64,000 nt of DNA from UBA1660 sp964462035. Lineage in GTDB: Bacteria; Myxococcota_A; Polyangia; Polyangiales; Houyiibacteriaceae. The translations under genes and the position numbers were made by a program. The notes under the pieces are model-generated. The model searched no databases and was not told the DNA's origin. It was given only the letters and a program-made list of their open reading frames with translations. This document shows positions 7,156 to 15,911 of this stretch, in pieces; the first letter of the stretch is position 1; each line of letters starts with the position of its first letter. The stretch lies in contig CAYXAP010000003.1 of assembly GCA_964462035.1 (NCBI GenBank), positions 62,001-126,000 on the forward strand, read 5' to 3'.

Positions 7156-8681
7156 TGGCTCTCAAGGACCTCTTCACTTCGATCCTGGCCAAGCCGGTCT
7201 GGGAAGACCGAGCCCACACGGTGATCGTCGGCACCGGCGCCGGCGGCGCGACCGCAGCCCGCGTGCTGGCGGCGCAGGGCGTCGACGTGCTCATGCTCGA
7301 GGAGGGGCCGAAGCTCGCCACGGCCGACCGGCCGCGCGACGTGCCCGGGGCGTTGGCGTCGGCGATGCGCGAAGCCGGCACCCAGGCGAGCGGTGACCTC
7401 TCGCCGTTGGTCGTGCTCCAGGGCCGCTGCGTTGGCGGGAGCACCGCGATCAACAGCGGGATCATCTGGCGGATGCCCGAGGACGTTCGAGAGGACTGGA
7501 CCCAGAACCACGGGCTCGCCGAGCTCGTGGACGCTGGTGAGATGGAGCGCATCTACGAGGTCATCGAAGAAGAGCTCGAGATCGAAGAGACCAGCGAGCG
7601 CGTGCTCGGCGGCAACTCCGCGCTCATGGCGAAGGCCAGCGCGGCCCTCGGTCTGCCGGGCAAGCCCATCACTCGAAACGCGGCGCGCTGCGAGGCCTCC
7701 GGTGAGTGCCTTCAGGGTTGCCCCGGTGAGAACCGCCAGTCGATGGACACGTCCTACGTTCCGAAGGCGATCGGCGACGGGGCGCGGCTCCGTACCCATG
7801 CTCGCGTGGACCGCGTGTGGATCGAAGGCGGCCGCGCGGTCGGCGTCATCGGGCAGGCCCTGCACCCGGAGACCCGCAAGCCGATGGGCCGTTTCCAGGT
7901 GCGTGCCGAGAACGTCGTCGTCGCGGCGGGTGTGGTCCACACGCCGATCATCCTTCGCAAGAGCGGCCTCGGTGGGCTCGTCGGCGAGCGCTTCCAGGCG
8001 CACCCCGGCGCCGCCATGCTCGGCCGCTTCGATGAGCCGGTCCGCATGAGCTACGGCGCGACCCAGGGCTACGAGATCCCGATGCGCGAGCGCGGCTTCA
8101 AGATCGAGTCGCTCTCGCTCCCGCCCGAGATGCTCGCCGCGCGCCTCCCGGGCGTGGGTGCCGAGTGGCAGGAGCGCATGGCTCACCTCGATCACTACGC
8201 CCAGTGGTGCGCGCAGGTACGGATGAAGGCGCATGGCCGCATCCGGCCGGGCCTGCTCGGACCGTCCATCTCCTACGCGCCGCTTCCCGAGGACATCGCC
8301 AAGATGCAGGACGCCGCGATCACCATCGGGCGCATGCTCTTCGCCGTCGGTGCTACCGAGGTCTACCCCGGCATCGACGGCTGCCCGGAGGTGCTCCGCT
8401 CGGTCGACGAGCTCGAGGCCTTGGCCGCGACGCCGTGGAAGCGGACCCAGGTGCACCTCGTCGCGTCGCACCTCTTCGGGACCGCGGTCGCCGGCGCCGA
8501 CCCGAGCCGTAGCGTCGTGGGCCCCGACCTGCAGAGCCACGAGGTCGATGGGCTCTACGTGATGGACGCGAGCGTCTTCCCGACCAACATGGGCGTGAAC
8601 CCGCAGCACGCGATCATGACGGTGGTCTTCCGTGCCGCCGAGCAACTCGCCGCGAAGGCGGGCGCTCGCCGCGCGGCCTGA
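7155..8681 (+). CDS. GMC-family FAD-dependent oxidoreductase
   Basis: 508 residues. The N-terminal Rossmann motif VIVGTGAGGATAARVLAAQG near residue 23 binds FAD, LEEG closes the first fold, and GRCVGGSTAINSGIIWRMP near 90-107 is the GMC signature. A Cys cluster (Cys179, Cys185, Cys189 in CEASGECLQGCPG) matches the CxxxxxCxxxCP arrangement of the cholesterol or alcohol oxidase-like branch. Near the C-terminus MDASVFPTNMGVNPQHAIM gives the usual active-site His region. There is no signal peptide, so it is probably cytoplasmic. It is likely to oxidise an alcohol or sterol-like substrate and to be controlled by the FadR-type regulator at the head of the operon. A GAGGTGG ribosome-binding site lies inside the previous gene. 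Confidence 0.88.
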   Translation: MALKDLFTSILAKPVWEDRAHTVIVGTGAGGATAARVLAAQGVDVLMLEEGPKLATADRPRDVPGALASAMREAGTQASGDLSPLVVLQGRCVGGSTAINSGIIWRMPEDVREDWTQNHGLAELVDAGEMERIYEVIEEELEIEETSERVLGGNSALMAKASAALGLPGKPITRNAARCEASGECLQGCPGENRQSMDTSYVPKAIGDGARLRTHARVDRVWIEGGRAVGVIGQALHPETRKPMGRFQVRAENVVVAAGVVHTPIILRKSGLGGLVGERFQAHPGAAMLGRFDEPVRMSYGATQGYEIPMRERGFKIESLSLPPEMLAARLPGVGAEWQERMAHLDHYAQWCAQVRMKAHGRIRPGLLGPSISYAPLPEDIAKMQDAAITIGRMLFAVGATEVYPGIDGCPEVLRSVDELEALAATPWKRTQVHLVASHLFGTAVAGADPSRSVVGPDLQSHEVDGLYVMDASVFPTNMGVNPQHAIMTVVFRAAEQLAAKAGARRAA

Positions 8682-8690
8682 GCTCCGAGC

Positions 8691-8721
8691 GAGGCCACGT
8701 CCGATGAGCGGACGTGGCCTC
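8691..8721 (+). terminator. Hairpin ending the GMC operon
   Basis: GAGGCCACGTCC at 8691-8702 pairs exactly with GGACGTGGCCTC at 8710-8721, a 12-base-pair stem with a seven-base loop, nine bases after the oxidoreductase stop. There is no T run, so it may be a transcript-stabilising hairpin or a U-less terminator. Confidence 0.6.
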
Positions 8722-8777
8722 CGCACGAGCCTGGCCAATCGGCCACCAGCGTGCGTATCCCATGACCGGCCGGTAGC

Positions 8778-9605
8778 GTGTCCGCGGTGATCACCTTCCT
8801 CGATGGACCGATGGGTACGGAGCTCGCCGCCCGCGGAGTGGCCACCCCCTTGCCGACCTGGAGCGCAGGGGCGATCGACTCCGCGCCTGAAGCGGTCGTC
8901 GCCGTCCATCGCGACTACGCCTCGGCGGGCGCGGTGGTGCACACGACGAACACGTTCCGCACGCGCGAGAGCGACGTCGGCGACCGGTGGCGGGAGCTGA
9001 CGCTCTCTGCCGTGGCGCTCGCTCGGCGAGGCGCGGGTGCGGGCCGGGTGGCGGGTTCCATCGCTCCGGTCGCCGACTGCTATCGCCCCGACCTGAGCCC
9101 CGGGGAGGGCGCCTTCGATGCCCACTTGCAGATGGCTGGCGCGCTCGTGGCAGGGGGCGTGGACGTGGTGCTGTGCGAGACCTTTCCGGAGCCGAGCGAG
9201 GCCGTCGCGGCGGTGCGCGCTGCGCGAGCGGCGGGTGCCGCGGAGGTCTGGGGCAGTCTGACGGCGGGACCCGACGCGGACCTCCTCACACCCGTCGAGC
9301 TCGCTCATGGTGCCGAGCGGCTCGTGGAAGCCGGCGCGACCGTCGTGCTCGCAAACTGCATCCCTGCGCCGCAGATGGGCGACTACCTGATCGAGCTACG
9401 TCAGGTGGGCGCCCCCTTTGGCGCCTACGGGAACGCGGGAAGCGCCGACGACCGCATCGGATGGTCGAGCGACTCGACGTTCGGCCCAGAGCGCTACGCC
9501 ACGCTCGGCGAACGGTGGGTGGGTCTGGGGGCGAGCGTCGTCGGGGGCTGCTGTGGGACCGGTCCGGCGCATCTCGCCGCGCTCGTCACGCGTTTGCGCG
9601 GCTGA
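8778..9605 (+). CDS. Homocysteine S-methyltransferase family protein
   Basis: 275 residues from a GTG at 8778. The TIM-barrel family signs are FLDGPMGTEL at the start, TTNTFRTR, the mid-barrel CETFPEPSEA, ANCIP, and the C-terminal GGCCGTGPAHL; the Cys of ANC and the Cys pair of GGCCG bind zinc and hold the thiol substrate. Known relatives transfer a methyl group from S-methylmethionine, AdoMet or a betaine to homocysteine or selenocysteine; the donor cannot be told here. The gene stands alone between the hairpin that ends the GMC operon and a convergent lipoprotein gene. Confidence 0.88.
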   Translation: MSAVITFLDGPMGTELAARGVATPLPTWSAGAIDSAPEAVVAVHRDYASAGAVVHTTNTFRTRESDVGDRWRELTLSAVALARRGAGAGRVAGSIAPVADCYRPDLSPGEGAFDAHLQMAGALVAGGVDVVLCETFPEPSEAVAAVRAARAAGAAEVWGSLTAGPDADLLTPVELAHGAERLVEAGATVVLANCIPAPQMGDYLIELRQVGAPFGAYGNAGSADDRIGWSSDSTFGPERYATLGERWVGLGASVVGGCCGTGPAHLAALVTRLRG

Positions 9606-9654
9606 CGCTCGAGGCGACAGCCGCGCAACCATCGTGGCCAGACGACCGTGCGGC

Positions 9655-10383
9655 TCAGATCCCGCCGGCCTCGCGACTCGCGGCCACCGCTTCGGTCGGC
9701 TCTTCGGTGTTCGGGCGGAACGCCTCGCTCGAGGCGCTGCCTCCGCCGCTCGACGCGGAGCTCTCGGACCCCTCGTCGCCGCTCGGCATGCTGGGCTGCG
9801 GGTTGGGCTCGTTCTCGGCGATCTCGATCTGAGGCACCGAGGTCCCGGGCCGGCTCGGCTGCGGGTTCGGCTCCCCCATGAGCGGGTCGTTGGCGCCATT
9901 GACCACCGACCCGTCCTGATGAGTGGTCTGACTCGAGTGCGTCATCCCCGAGTAGACCTCCATCTCCTGGAGGGTGTTGACGTAGCTCAGCCAGAGGCTG
10001 TCCACCTCGTGCGAGCCCGTGGCGCGGAGCTCCGCGTCCACGGCCGAGTACGTGTCGGTGCAGACGGCGGCGCCGCCGTACGGGTCGAGCACGACGACCA
10101 GCTCCGGGGCACCGGCGGCAACGCCGAAGTCCCACTCGAGCCCGTCGAGCATGCCTTCGCAGCCCGCCGGCGCCGACGTCCACACGTCGCGCTCGATCTC
10201 GACCAACGGACTCGCGCCCGTGGTGGCCCCTGCAGTGGTGGCTCCGATGAGCTCGTCGTCGCCAGCGCACCCGCCGAGAGCGAGCGCAGCCATCAACACG
10301 AGAGTCCACCGGCGCAGTCCAGCGGTCCGAACGGTTTCCCGCCCGTTTTCGATCCTAGCCTTCATGATTCGACCCAGCTTCAT
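9655..10383 (-). CDS. Lipoprotein coupled to AAA-TPR-sigma54 activator
   Basis: 242 residues, unrecognised. A longish N-region precedes a hydrophobic stretch and a good lipobox (LALGGC near residue 37). The mature part starts with a compact domain (DVWTSAPAGCEGMLDGLEWDF, VVVLDPYGGAAVCTD) with two Cys, and ends with a disordered Pro/Ser/Gly-rich tail containing the repeat NPQPS twice. Its ATG overlaps the stop of the upstream regulator by ATGA, so expression is tied to that regulator. It may be an envelope sensor or target of the signalling block, but this is only inferred from position. Confidence 0.7.
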   Translation of the reverse strand: MKLGRIMKARIENGRETVRTAGLRRWTLVLMAALALGGCAGDDELIGATTAGATTGASPLVEIERDVWTSAPAGCEGMLDGLEWDFGVAAGAPELVVVLDPYGGAAVCTDTYSAVDAELRATGSHEVDSLWLSYVNTLQEMEVYSGMTHSSQTTHQDGSVVNGANDPLMGEPNPQPSRPGTSVPQIEIAENEPNPQPSMPSGDEGSESSASSGGGSASSEAFRPNTEEPTEAVAASREAGGI

Positions 10384-13300
10384 GACCTGGCACCCTTCGA
10401 CTTACCCCGCTTGCACGAGCTGAGCCCGTGTTGCTTGACGAGTTGCGATAGCCGGGGGCGCTTCATTCCGAGCAGACCTGCTGCACGGGTAATATTACCG
10501 TCCGTCTCGGACAACGCACGAACGATGCACTCTCGTTCGATGACCTTCTTCATCTCGAGCAACGAGTTGTCCCCCTCGCGGATTCGCTCGTAGATGGCTT
10601 CTTCCAGGGGGGGAGGCGGCAGAATCGAGCCCCGATCGCCGCTCTCTCCCTGGGCCTCGGAGGCCTCGGCGGCGGCGAAGGTCTCGGAAAAAGCCGAGAA
10701 ATCTTCAGCACGTAGCATGGTGCCGTCACAGAAGAGGCTGGCGCTCCGCAGCACGTTCTGGAGCTCCCGGACGTTGCCCGGCCACCGATGGTGGGTGAGC
10801 TTCTGGAGAACGTCGGCACTCACCATCTTGGGAGCCTCACCGCGCTCCTCGCCGATACGGCGAAGGAGGCACTCGCTGAGCTCCTGGAGATCGTCGGTGC
10901 GCTCCCGCAGGGCGGGGACGTCCACGGCGACGCCGCGGAGGCGGTAGTAGAGGTCCTCGCGGAACGTCCCTTCGGCGACCATCTTCTCGAGGTCCCGGTG
11001 GGTGGCCGCGACGATTCGAACGTCCACGTGGATGGGCTGCGTACCGCCGACGCGCTCGAACTCGCGCTCCTGGAGGACCCGGAGCAGAGCCACCTGGGTC
11101 TTGGGCGAGATGTCACCGATCTCGTCGAGGAAGAGGGTGCCCCCATCCGCGAGCTCGAAGCGACCCTTCTTGCGCGCGCTGGCGCCGGTGAAAGCGCCTC
11201 GCTCGTGACCGAAGAGCTCGCTGAGGAGCAGAGTCTCGACCAGGGCCGCGCAGTTGACCTTCACGAGCGGCTTGTCGGAACGCTTCGAGTGTCGGTGGAG
11301 GGCTTCGGCGACGAGCTCCTTGCCCGTGCCGCTCTCGCCCCGAACGAGCACGGTCGCGTCGCTGGGAGCGACCTTGTCGATCACCTCGAGGAGCCGGACG
11401 GTCGCGGCGGAGCTGCCAGCGATGTCGGGGTAGCGCCGCATCAGCTCGGGCGAGCGGACCGTTCGCGTCGGGGCGTCCGGGAGCGTCGAGACGCGCTGAC
11501 GACGCGGGGTCAGGCTGGACACCAGCGCCGCCACTTCGTTGAGCCGTTGCCGGCAGTCGCGAGAGACCCAGCTGGCCAGGCTCTCTTCGGGTACCCGTGC
11601 GGTGAGCGCTTCCTCGAGGGCCTCTGCCGACTCCATCGCGCGGTGAGCGCCCTCGGCGTCGTCGGCTTCCGCGAGCGCCCGGGCGAGGCGGAGCTCGGCC
11701 TCCAGTCGGATGACCTCGTCGTCGGTCTCTTCGGCCAGTCGGCACGCTCGGCGGGCGGGCTGGAGCACGTCGCCGCCGGCAGCGCGCTCGAGGTCCACGG
11801 CGACGAGCGCGAGCTGCGCCGCGTGTCGGGGGGCGTCCGTCGCCGGAGCGTCGGCGAGGAGCTGTCGGGCTTCGGGCACCTGACCCTCACGGAGCTCGAG
11901 TCGCGCGAGCTCGATGACCAATTCCATCGCCTGGTTGGCGCCGAGTTGGTTCATCGTCTCCATCGCGGAGGCCAGCGTGGCGCGACCGAGTCCGAGGTTG
12001 CCCTCCGCGAGCTCGATGCGTCCACGGAGCTTCATGCACTCCGCGGCGAACGATGCGGGCAGGTTCGCGCCGCCCATGTGCTGGGCGAAGTCGCAGAGCG
12101 ATCGGGCCCGGCTCGGGTCTCCCATGCTGAGGTAGAGCTCACCGAGGTTGATGCCCACGCGCGTCAGCATCGGGCGGTTCCCGAGGCGCTTCAGCAGCGA
12201 GACCGCGCGGTGATAGTGCTCCAGGGCGTCCGTGTAGTCGTGACGCAGATGCGCGAGGACGGCGAGGTTCTCGGTCGCGATGGCGGTCTCGCGCGAGTCG
12301 TTGACCTCGCTCGCGGCGGCGATGGACGCCTCGAAGCACTGCCGGGCTTCCGTCAGCTTCTGCTGGCGCAAGCGGGCGACGCCGAGGTTGGTCAGCGCCT
12401 GGGCTTCCTGATGACCGAGCCGCGCGGCTTCGGCGCTCTCGCGGTTGGTCTCGAAGAGCGCGGCAGCGGTCGCCGCATCCTTCCGGGCGAGCGCGACCTT
12501 GCCCAGGGTGTTTCGGGCGTGGATCGCCACGGTGAGCTCGCCGAGCTCTTCGGCCTGAGCCACCGCGTCCTCGGCCCACGTTTCGGCTTCGTCGTAGTTC
12601 GCGCGCTGGTATTCCAGCTCCGCGAGGAGGGTCTCGACGGTGGTCCGGGTGCGCTCGTCGCCGTGCTGCTTGGCCAGGTCGTGGGCGCCGCTGAGGCGCC
12701 GGTGCGCGGTGCCGAGCTCGCCGGCGAGGGTGAGCAGCCGACCGACCCGATGGGCGGCCTCCGGGCTCTCGGGGCGGGCGGAGCAGACCGCTTCGGCGTG
12801 GACGAGGGCCCTCCGGTAGTCGCCCGCGACTCGGTAGAGCTCGGCCAGGTAGCGTCGCAGCTCGACGGGCACCTCGGCGTCGCCGGCGCTCGTGAGGACG
12901 CGCTCGAGAAGCGCCGCGGCCTCGGCCTGAGCGTGGCGGGCGGCGAGGGCGTGGGCTTCGTCCATCGCGAGGGGGACGGCGCGCGCCAGGTCACCCGCGG
13001 CCAGCGCATGGTGCGCTGCCGGTCCCTGACCGTCGGCCTCGAAGCGGTCGGCGCAGCGCGTGTGGAGGGCCACGCGGCGCGCCTCGTCGAGGCGCCCATA
13101 CGTGAGCTCGCGGTCGCGTGCGCGGGCGAAGCCGAGGAGGATCCGGCCATCGAGGATGGAGCGGTCGAGGAGCTGGGTCTGCTCCAGCAGCTCGCGGTCG
13201 TCGCGGCTCAGCTTGATGTCCGCCAGCGCGGAGAGGAGCTCCAGGTCGGCCGGGCGTCCGAGGACGGCCAGGGTCTCGACCAGCGCGCGAGCGGTCTCGG

Positions 13301-14162
13301 AGAGCGTCTCCAACCGGCGAACCAGCAGGTCCTTCGGGCGCAGGGGCTCGGCTTCGAGGAGGAGCTCGATGGCGTCCGGCATCCCACCGGTCCGCTCCAG
13401 GATACGGCGGACGGTCGCGTCACTCTGAAGGAGTTGGCGAACGCCTTCGGCGTCGAGCTCACCGACTTCGACGATCGCCGTGGCCTCGTGCTCTCGGAGG
13501 CTCTCGAGTCGGTCTCCGGAGGGCATGTCGTCGCGAACACTGGCCACGACGAGCGCGCGGAGCGGCTCGGTGGACACACCGCTGGTCCAGGGACCCGCAC
13601 CCTCGAAGAGGAAGTCGAGGAGCTGGAGGGTGCCCTCGTCGCAGCGCTCGAGGTCGTGGAGGATGACCAGCGGCGGACGAAGTCTGGCGACGTCCCGCAG
13701 GAGGCCGCGAATGGCGTCGAAGAAGCGAAGCCGCTTTTCCCGCGCTTCGCGAGACGCCTGGTCGGGGGCATCTGCGTGGCTGAGCTCGTGCTGGTGCCAG
13801 AGGGGGTGGCAGCCCTCGAAGCAGCCGAGGTCGGCCATGTCGATGGTGGGCTTGAGCGACATGTCGCTCAGGAAGGACAGGGCGCGGTCCACGACCGTCG
13901 CGAAGGGGCCGAAGGCGTGGCCGTGCTCACAGCGGCCCTCGAGGACGACGCCGCCCTCGAGTCGGATCCGCCGGCTCAGCTCTTGGAGGATGCGCGACTT
14001 GCCGCTTCCGCTCGGACCTTCCAGCAGGGCCAGTCGCTCGCGCTCGCGTGCGTCTCGATACAGGCCGGCCAGTTGGGCCAGCTCGTTCTCCCGTCCCACG
14101 CAGAGAGGTTCTCCAGCGTCGGGACGGCGGCCAGGTTGGGAAGGTACGGCGCCGTGCGGCAT
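10380..14162 (-). CDS. Sigma-54 activator fused to AAA ATPase and TPR repeats
   Basis: About 1260 residues from an ATG at 14162 that has GGAG ten bases upstream; an in-frame TTG at 14291 would add 43 residues. Order of parts: an STAND-like N-terminal ATPase (CVGRENELAQL, Walker A GPSGSGKS), a long TPR region (repeated A-x-x-LGELG and A-x-x-NLG helices), a sigma-54 interaction domain (Walker A GESGTGKE, GAFTGA loop intact, Walker B LFLDEIGD), and a Fis-type helix-turn-helix ending near SQLVKQHG. It should hydrolyse ATP to open sigma-54 promoters, with the ATPase/TPR part sensing a ligand or partner in place of a receiver. It overlaps the downstream lipoprotein gene and follows two other signalling genes. 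Confidence 0.87.
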   Translation of the reverse strand: MPHGAVPSQPGRRPDAGEPLCVGRENELAQLAGLYRDARERERLALLEGPSGSGKSRILQELSRRIRLEGGVVLEGRCEHGHAFGPFATVVDRALSFLSDMSLKPTIDMADLGCFEGCHPLWHQHELSHADAPDQASREAREKRLRFFDAIRGLLRDVARLRPPLVILHDLERCDEGTLQLLDFLFEGAGPWTSGVSTEPLRALVVASVRDDMPSGDRLESLREHEATAIVEVGELDAEGVRQLLQSDATVRRILERTGGMPDAIELLLEAEPLRPKDLLVRRLETLSETARALVETLAVLGRPADLELLSALADIKLSRDDRELLEQTQLLDRSILDGRILLGFARARDRELTYGRLDEARRVALHTRCADRFEADGQGPAAHHALAAGDLARAVPLAMDEAHALAARHAQAEAAALLERVLTSAGDAEVPVELRRYLAELYRVAGDYRRALVHAEAVCSARPESPEAAHRVGRLLTLAGELGTAHRRLSGAHDLAKQHGDERTRTTVETLLAELEYQRANYDEAETWAEDAVAQAEELGELTVAIHARNTLGKVALARKDAATAAALFETNRESAEAARLGHQEAQALTNLGVARLRQQKLTEARQCFEASIAAASEVNDSRETAIATENLAVLAHLRHDYTDALEHYHRAVSLLKRLGNRPMLTRVGINLGELYLSMGDPSRARSLCDFAQHMGGANLPASFAAECMKLRGRIELAEGNLGLGRATLASAMETMNQLGANQAMELVIELARLELREGQVPEARQLLADAPATDAPRHAAQLALVAVDLERAAGGDVLQPARRACRLAEETDDEVIRLEAELRLARALAEADDAEGAHRAMESAEALEEALTARVPEESLASWVSRDCRQRLNEVAALVSSLTPRRQRVSTLPDAPTRTVRSPELMRRYPDIAGSSAATVRLLEVIDKVAPSDATVLVRGESGTGKELVAEALHRHSKRSDKPLVKVNCAALVETLLLSELFGHERGAFTGASARKKGRFELADGGTLFLDEIGDISPKTQVALLRVLQEREFERVGGTQPIHVDVRIVAATHRDLEKMVAEGTFREDLYYRLRGVAVDVPALRERTDDLQELSECLLRRIGEERGEAPKMVSADVLQKLTHHRWPGNVRELQNVLRSASLFCDGTMLRAEDFSAFSETFAAAEASEAQGESGDRGSILPPPPLEEAIYERIREGDNSLLEMKKVIERECIVRALSETDGNITRAAGLLGMKRPRLSQLVKQHGLSSCKRGKSKGARS

Positions 14163-14390
14163 AGGCAGCTCCACGGACGGGCCAAACACCACCCGTCCAG
14201 GCGCGCCAGGGTAAGAGGAGGTAGGACCACTTTCAAGGCAGACGCCTTCCTCTCGCTGTGCATAGGACCGCACGGGAGAGCCTATCTGCAAAGGACATGC
14301 CCGGTTCGCGAGGGGATTTCACACGTGGATCCCAGGCTGACCGTTCATTTTCTGACGGTCGCCCGAATTCGGAGCGCACGGCCCCCTCAT

Positions 14391-14423
14391 CCACGGGTGA
14401 GTGCGTGAACTCACGAACCGTGG
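14391..14423 (-). terminator. Nested hairpin after FHA-sigma54 activator
   Basis: CCACGG at 14391 pairs with CCGTGG ending at 14423, and inside it GTGAGT (14397) pairs with ACTCAC (ending 14414), with a three-base bulge. It lies two bases after the stop of the minus-strand gene. No T tract follows, so termination is plausible but unproven. The remaining bases up to the 14162 start show no clear sigma-54 or sigma-70 promoter. Confidence 0.5.
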
Positions 14424-14424
14424 C

Positions 14425-15858
14425 TCAGCGATAGTCGTCGGGGTCGATGCCGTGATGCTTGAGCCAGCGGTGGACCTGCATCCGCTCCTTGCCGAGCGAG
14501 CGGCCCACGGCAGCGATGTTGCCCGCGTGCCGCCGGAGCAGGTCCCGGAGCTCGTGCTCTGCCGGCGCCTGGCTTCGACCGCCGGCCGGCTTGGGTGCCG
14601 GCGACGCGGAGGGGCCCGGCCGCACGCTCGCGGCGGCCGGCGCCGACGACGCCCGGCCATGGCCGTCGAGGGCTCGCTGGACCGGCGTCGGGAGGTGGGC
14701 GAGATCGAGCTCTCCACCGTCGGCGAGCGCGAGCCCGAGCTTCACGGCGCTCTCCAACTCGCGGACGTTGTAGGGCCAGTCGTAATGGGCGACGGCCAGC
14801 ATGAAGGGGAAGGTGACCTTGGTCTTCGGGCGGCGGGCGGCCGTGAGGAAGTGCCGCACGAGAACGTGCAGGTCCTCTCGGCGCTCGCGGAGAGCGGGGA
14901 GCTCCACCTGCAGCTCTCGTAGCCGGGCGAGCAGATCGCCGCGGAACGTCCCTTCCGCGACCTTCTGCTCGAGATCGCGGTGGGTCGCGCAGACCACCCG
15001 CACGTCCACCGGTTGGGCCACGGTGCTGCCGAGCGGAACGACCTCGCGCTCCTGGAGCACACGGAGGAGCTTGGCCTGTGCCTCGAGCGGCATGTCGCCG
15101 ATCTCGTCGAGGAAGAGGGTGCCCTTGTGGGCTGCCCGGACGAGCCCGGTCTTGTCGCTGCTGGCGCCCGTGAAGGCGCCCTTCTTGTAACCGAAGAGCT
15201 CGCTCTCCAGCAGGTTCGCCGGCAGCGCGGCACAGTTGATCGCCTGCAGCGGTCCGCTTCGGCCGCTCAGTCGGTGGATCTCGCGCGCCACCAGCTCCTT
15301 GCCCGTCCCGCTCTCGCCCTGGATGACCACGGAGATGAGGGTCACCGCGACCCGCGCGAGCCGGTCGATGATCGCGTCCATCTGGTATCCGCCGACGAGG
15401 GGCGAATCGGTCACGCCATGTTCGAAGGGGCGGGCGGCGTCCACGACCTCTCCGTCGAGCCGATAGGCGCCGTAGGGGTAGATGCCGCTGCACGCGTGGC
15501 GGAAGACGGTGTCGCCGACCCGCACGACGTCCTGATCCTGGAGGCGGTGCGCCTTGACCCGCTCGCCGTTGACCACCGTGCCGTTGGTCGAGCCGTTGTC
15601 GACGATCCAGTAGCCGTCCGATCGGCGCTCCACGAGGGCGTGGTGCCGGGAGACCGCTGCCTCCGGGATCGACAACGTGTTGTCAGCTTCCCGACCGAGG
15701 GTGGTCGCGTCGGTGGCGAACGGAACGACGGAAGGCAGGTGTGCGTGGAGCCGGCTGTAGATCAGGACCAGCCCCGGAGTGGGGTCGGTCGTGGCATCGA
15801 GGCGCGGCACCGCTTCGACGGAGGCCGTCGTCCAGCCCTGCCGCTGCTCGGGGTCCAT
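14425..15858 (-). CDS. FHA-domain sigma-54-dependent activator
   Basis: 477 residues. The N-terminal FHA domain (TTLGREADNTLSIPEAAVSRHH, then DNGSTNGTVVNG) binds phosphothreonine, so the protein is expected to be switched by a Ser/Thr kinase. The central AAA+ domain has GESGTGKE, an intact GAFTGA loop (KKGAFTGASS), the Walker B LFLDEIGDMP and the arginine-containing LPALRERREDL. After a Pro/Ala-rich linker the C-terminus carries a Fis-like helix-turn-helix (LRRHAGNIAAVGRSLG, then MQVHRWLKHH). FHA-type sigma-54 activators of this kind are a myxobacterial speciality. It sits between the AAA-TPR activator and a hybrid kinase on the same strand. Confidence 0.9.
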   Translation of the reverse strand: MDPEQRQGWTTASVEAVPRLDATTDPTPGLVLIYSRLHAHLPSVVPFATDATTLGREADNTLSIPEAAVSRHHALVERRSDGYWIVDNGSTNGTVVNGERVKAHRLQDQDVVRVGDTVFRHACSGIYPYGAYRLDGEVVDAARPFEHGVTDSPLVGGYQMDAIIDRLARVAVTLISVVIQGESGTGKELVAREIHRLSGRSGPLQAINCAALPANLLESELFGYKKGAFTGASSDKTGLVRAAHKGTLFLDEIGDMPLEAQAKLLRVLQEREVVPLGSTVAQPVDVRVVCATHRDLEQKVAEGTFRGDLLARLRELQVELPALRERREDLHVLVRHFLTAARRPKTKVTFPFMLAVAHYDWPYNVRELESAVKLGLALADGGELDLAHLPTPVQRALDGHGRASSAPAAASVRPGPSASPAPKPAGGRSQAPAEHELRDLLRRHAGNIAAVGRSLGKERMQVHRWLKHHGIDPDDYR

Positions 15859-15911
15859 CGGGAGGGCCAGCCTAACACAAGGCGGCGCGGAGCCGAGGGG
15901 TGGAGTGAGGT

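Noticed and set aside
10788..14408. Very long plus-strand ORF of about 1200 codons opposite the sigma-54 activator
   Set aside because: It is antisense to a gene with clear AAA, TPR and Fis motifs; in GC-rich DNA the opposite strand stays open. Its composition shows no domain.
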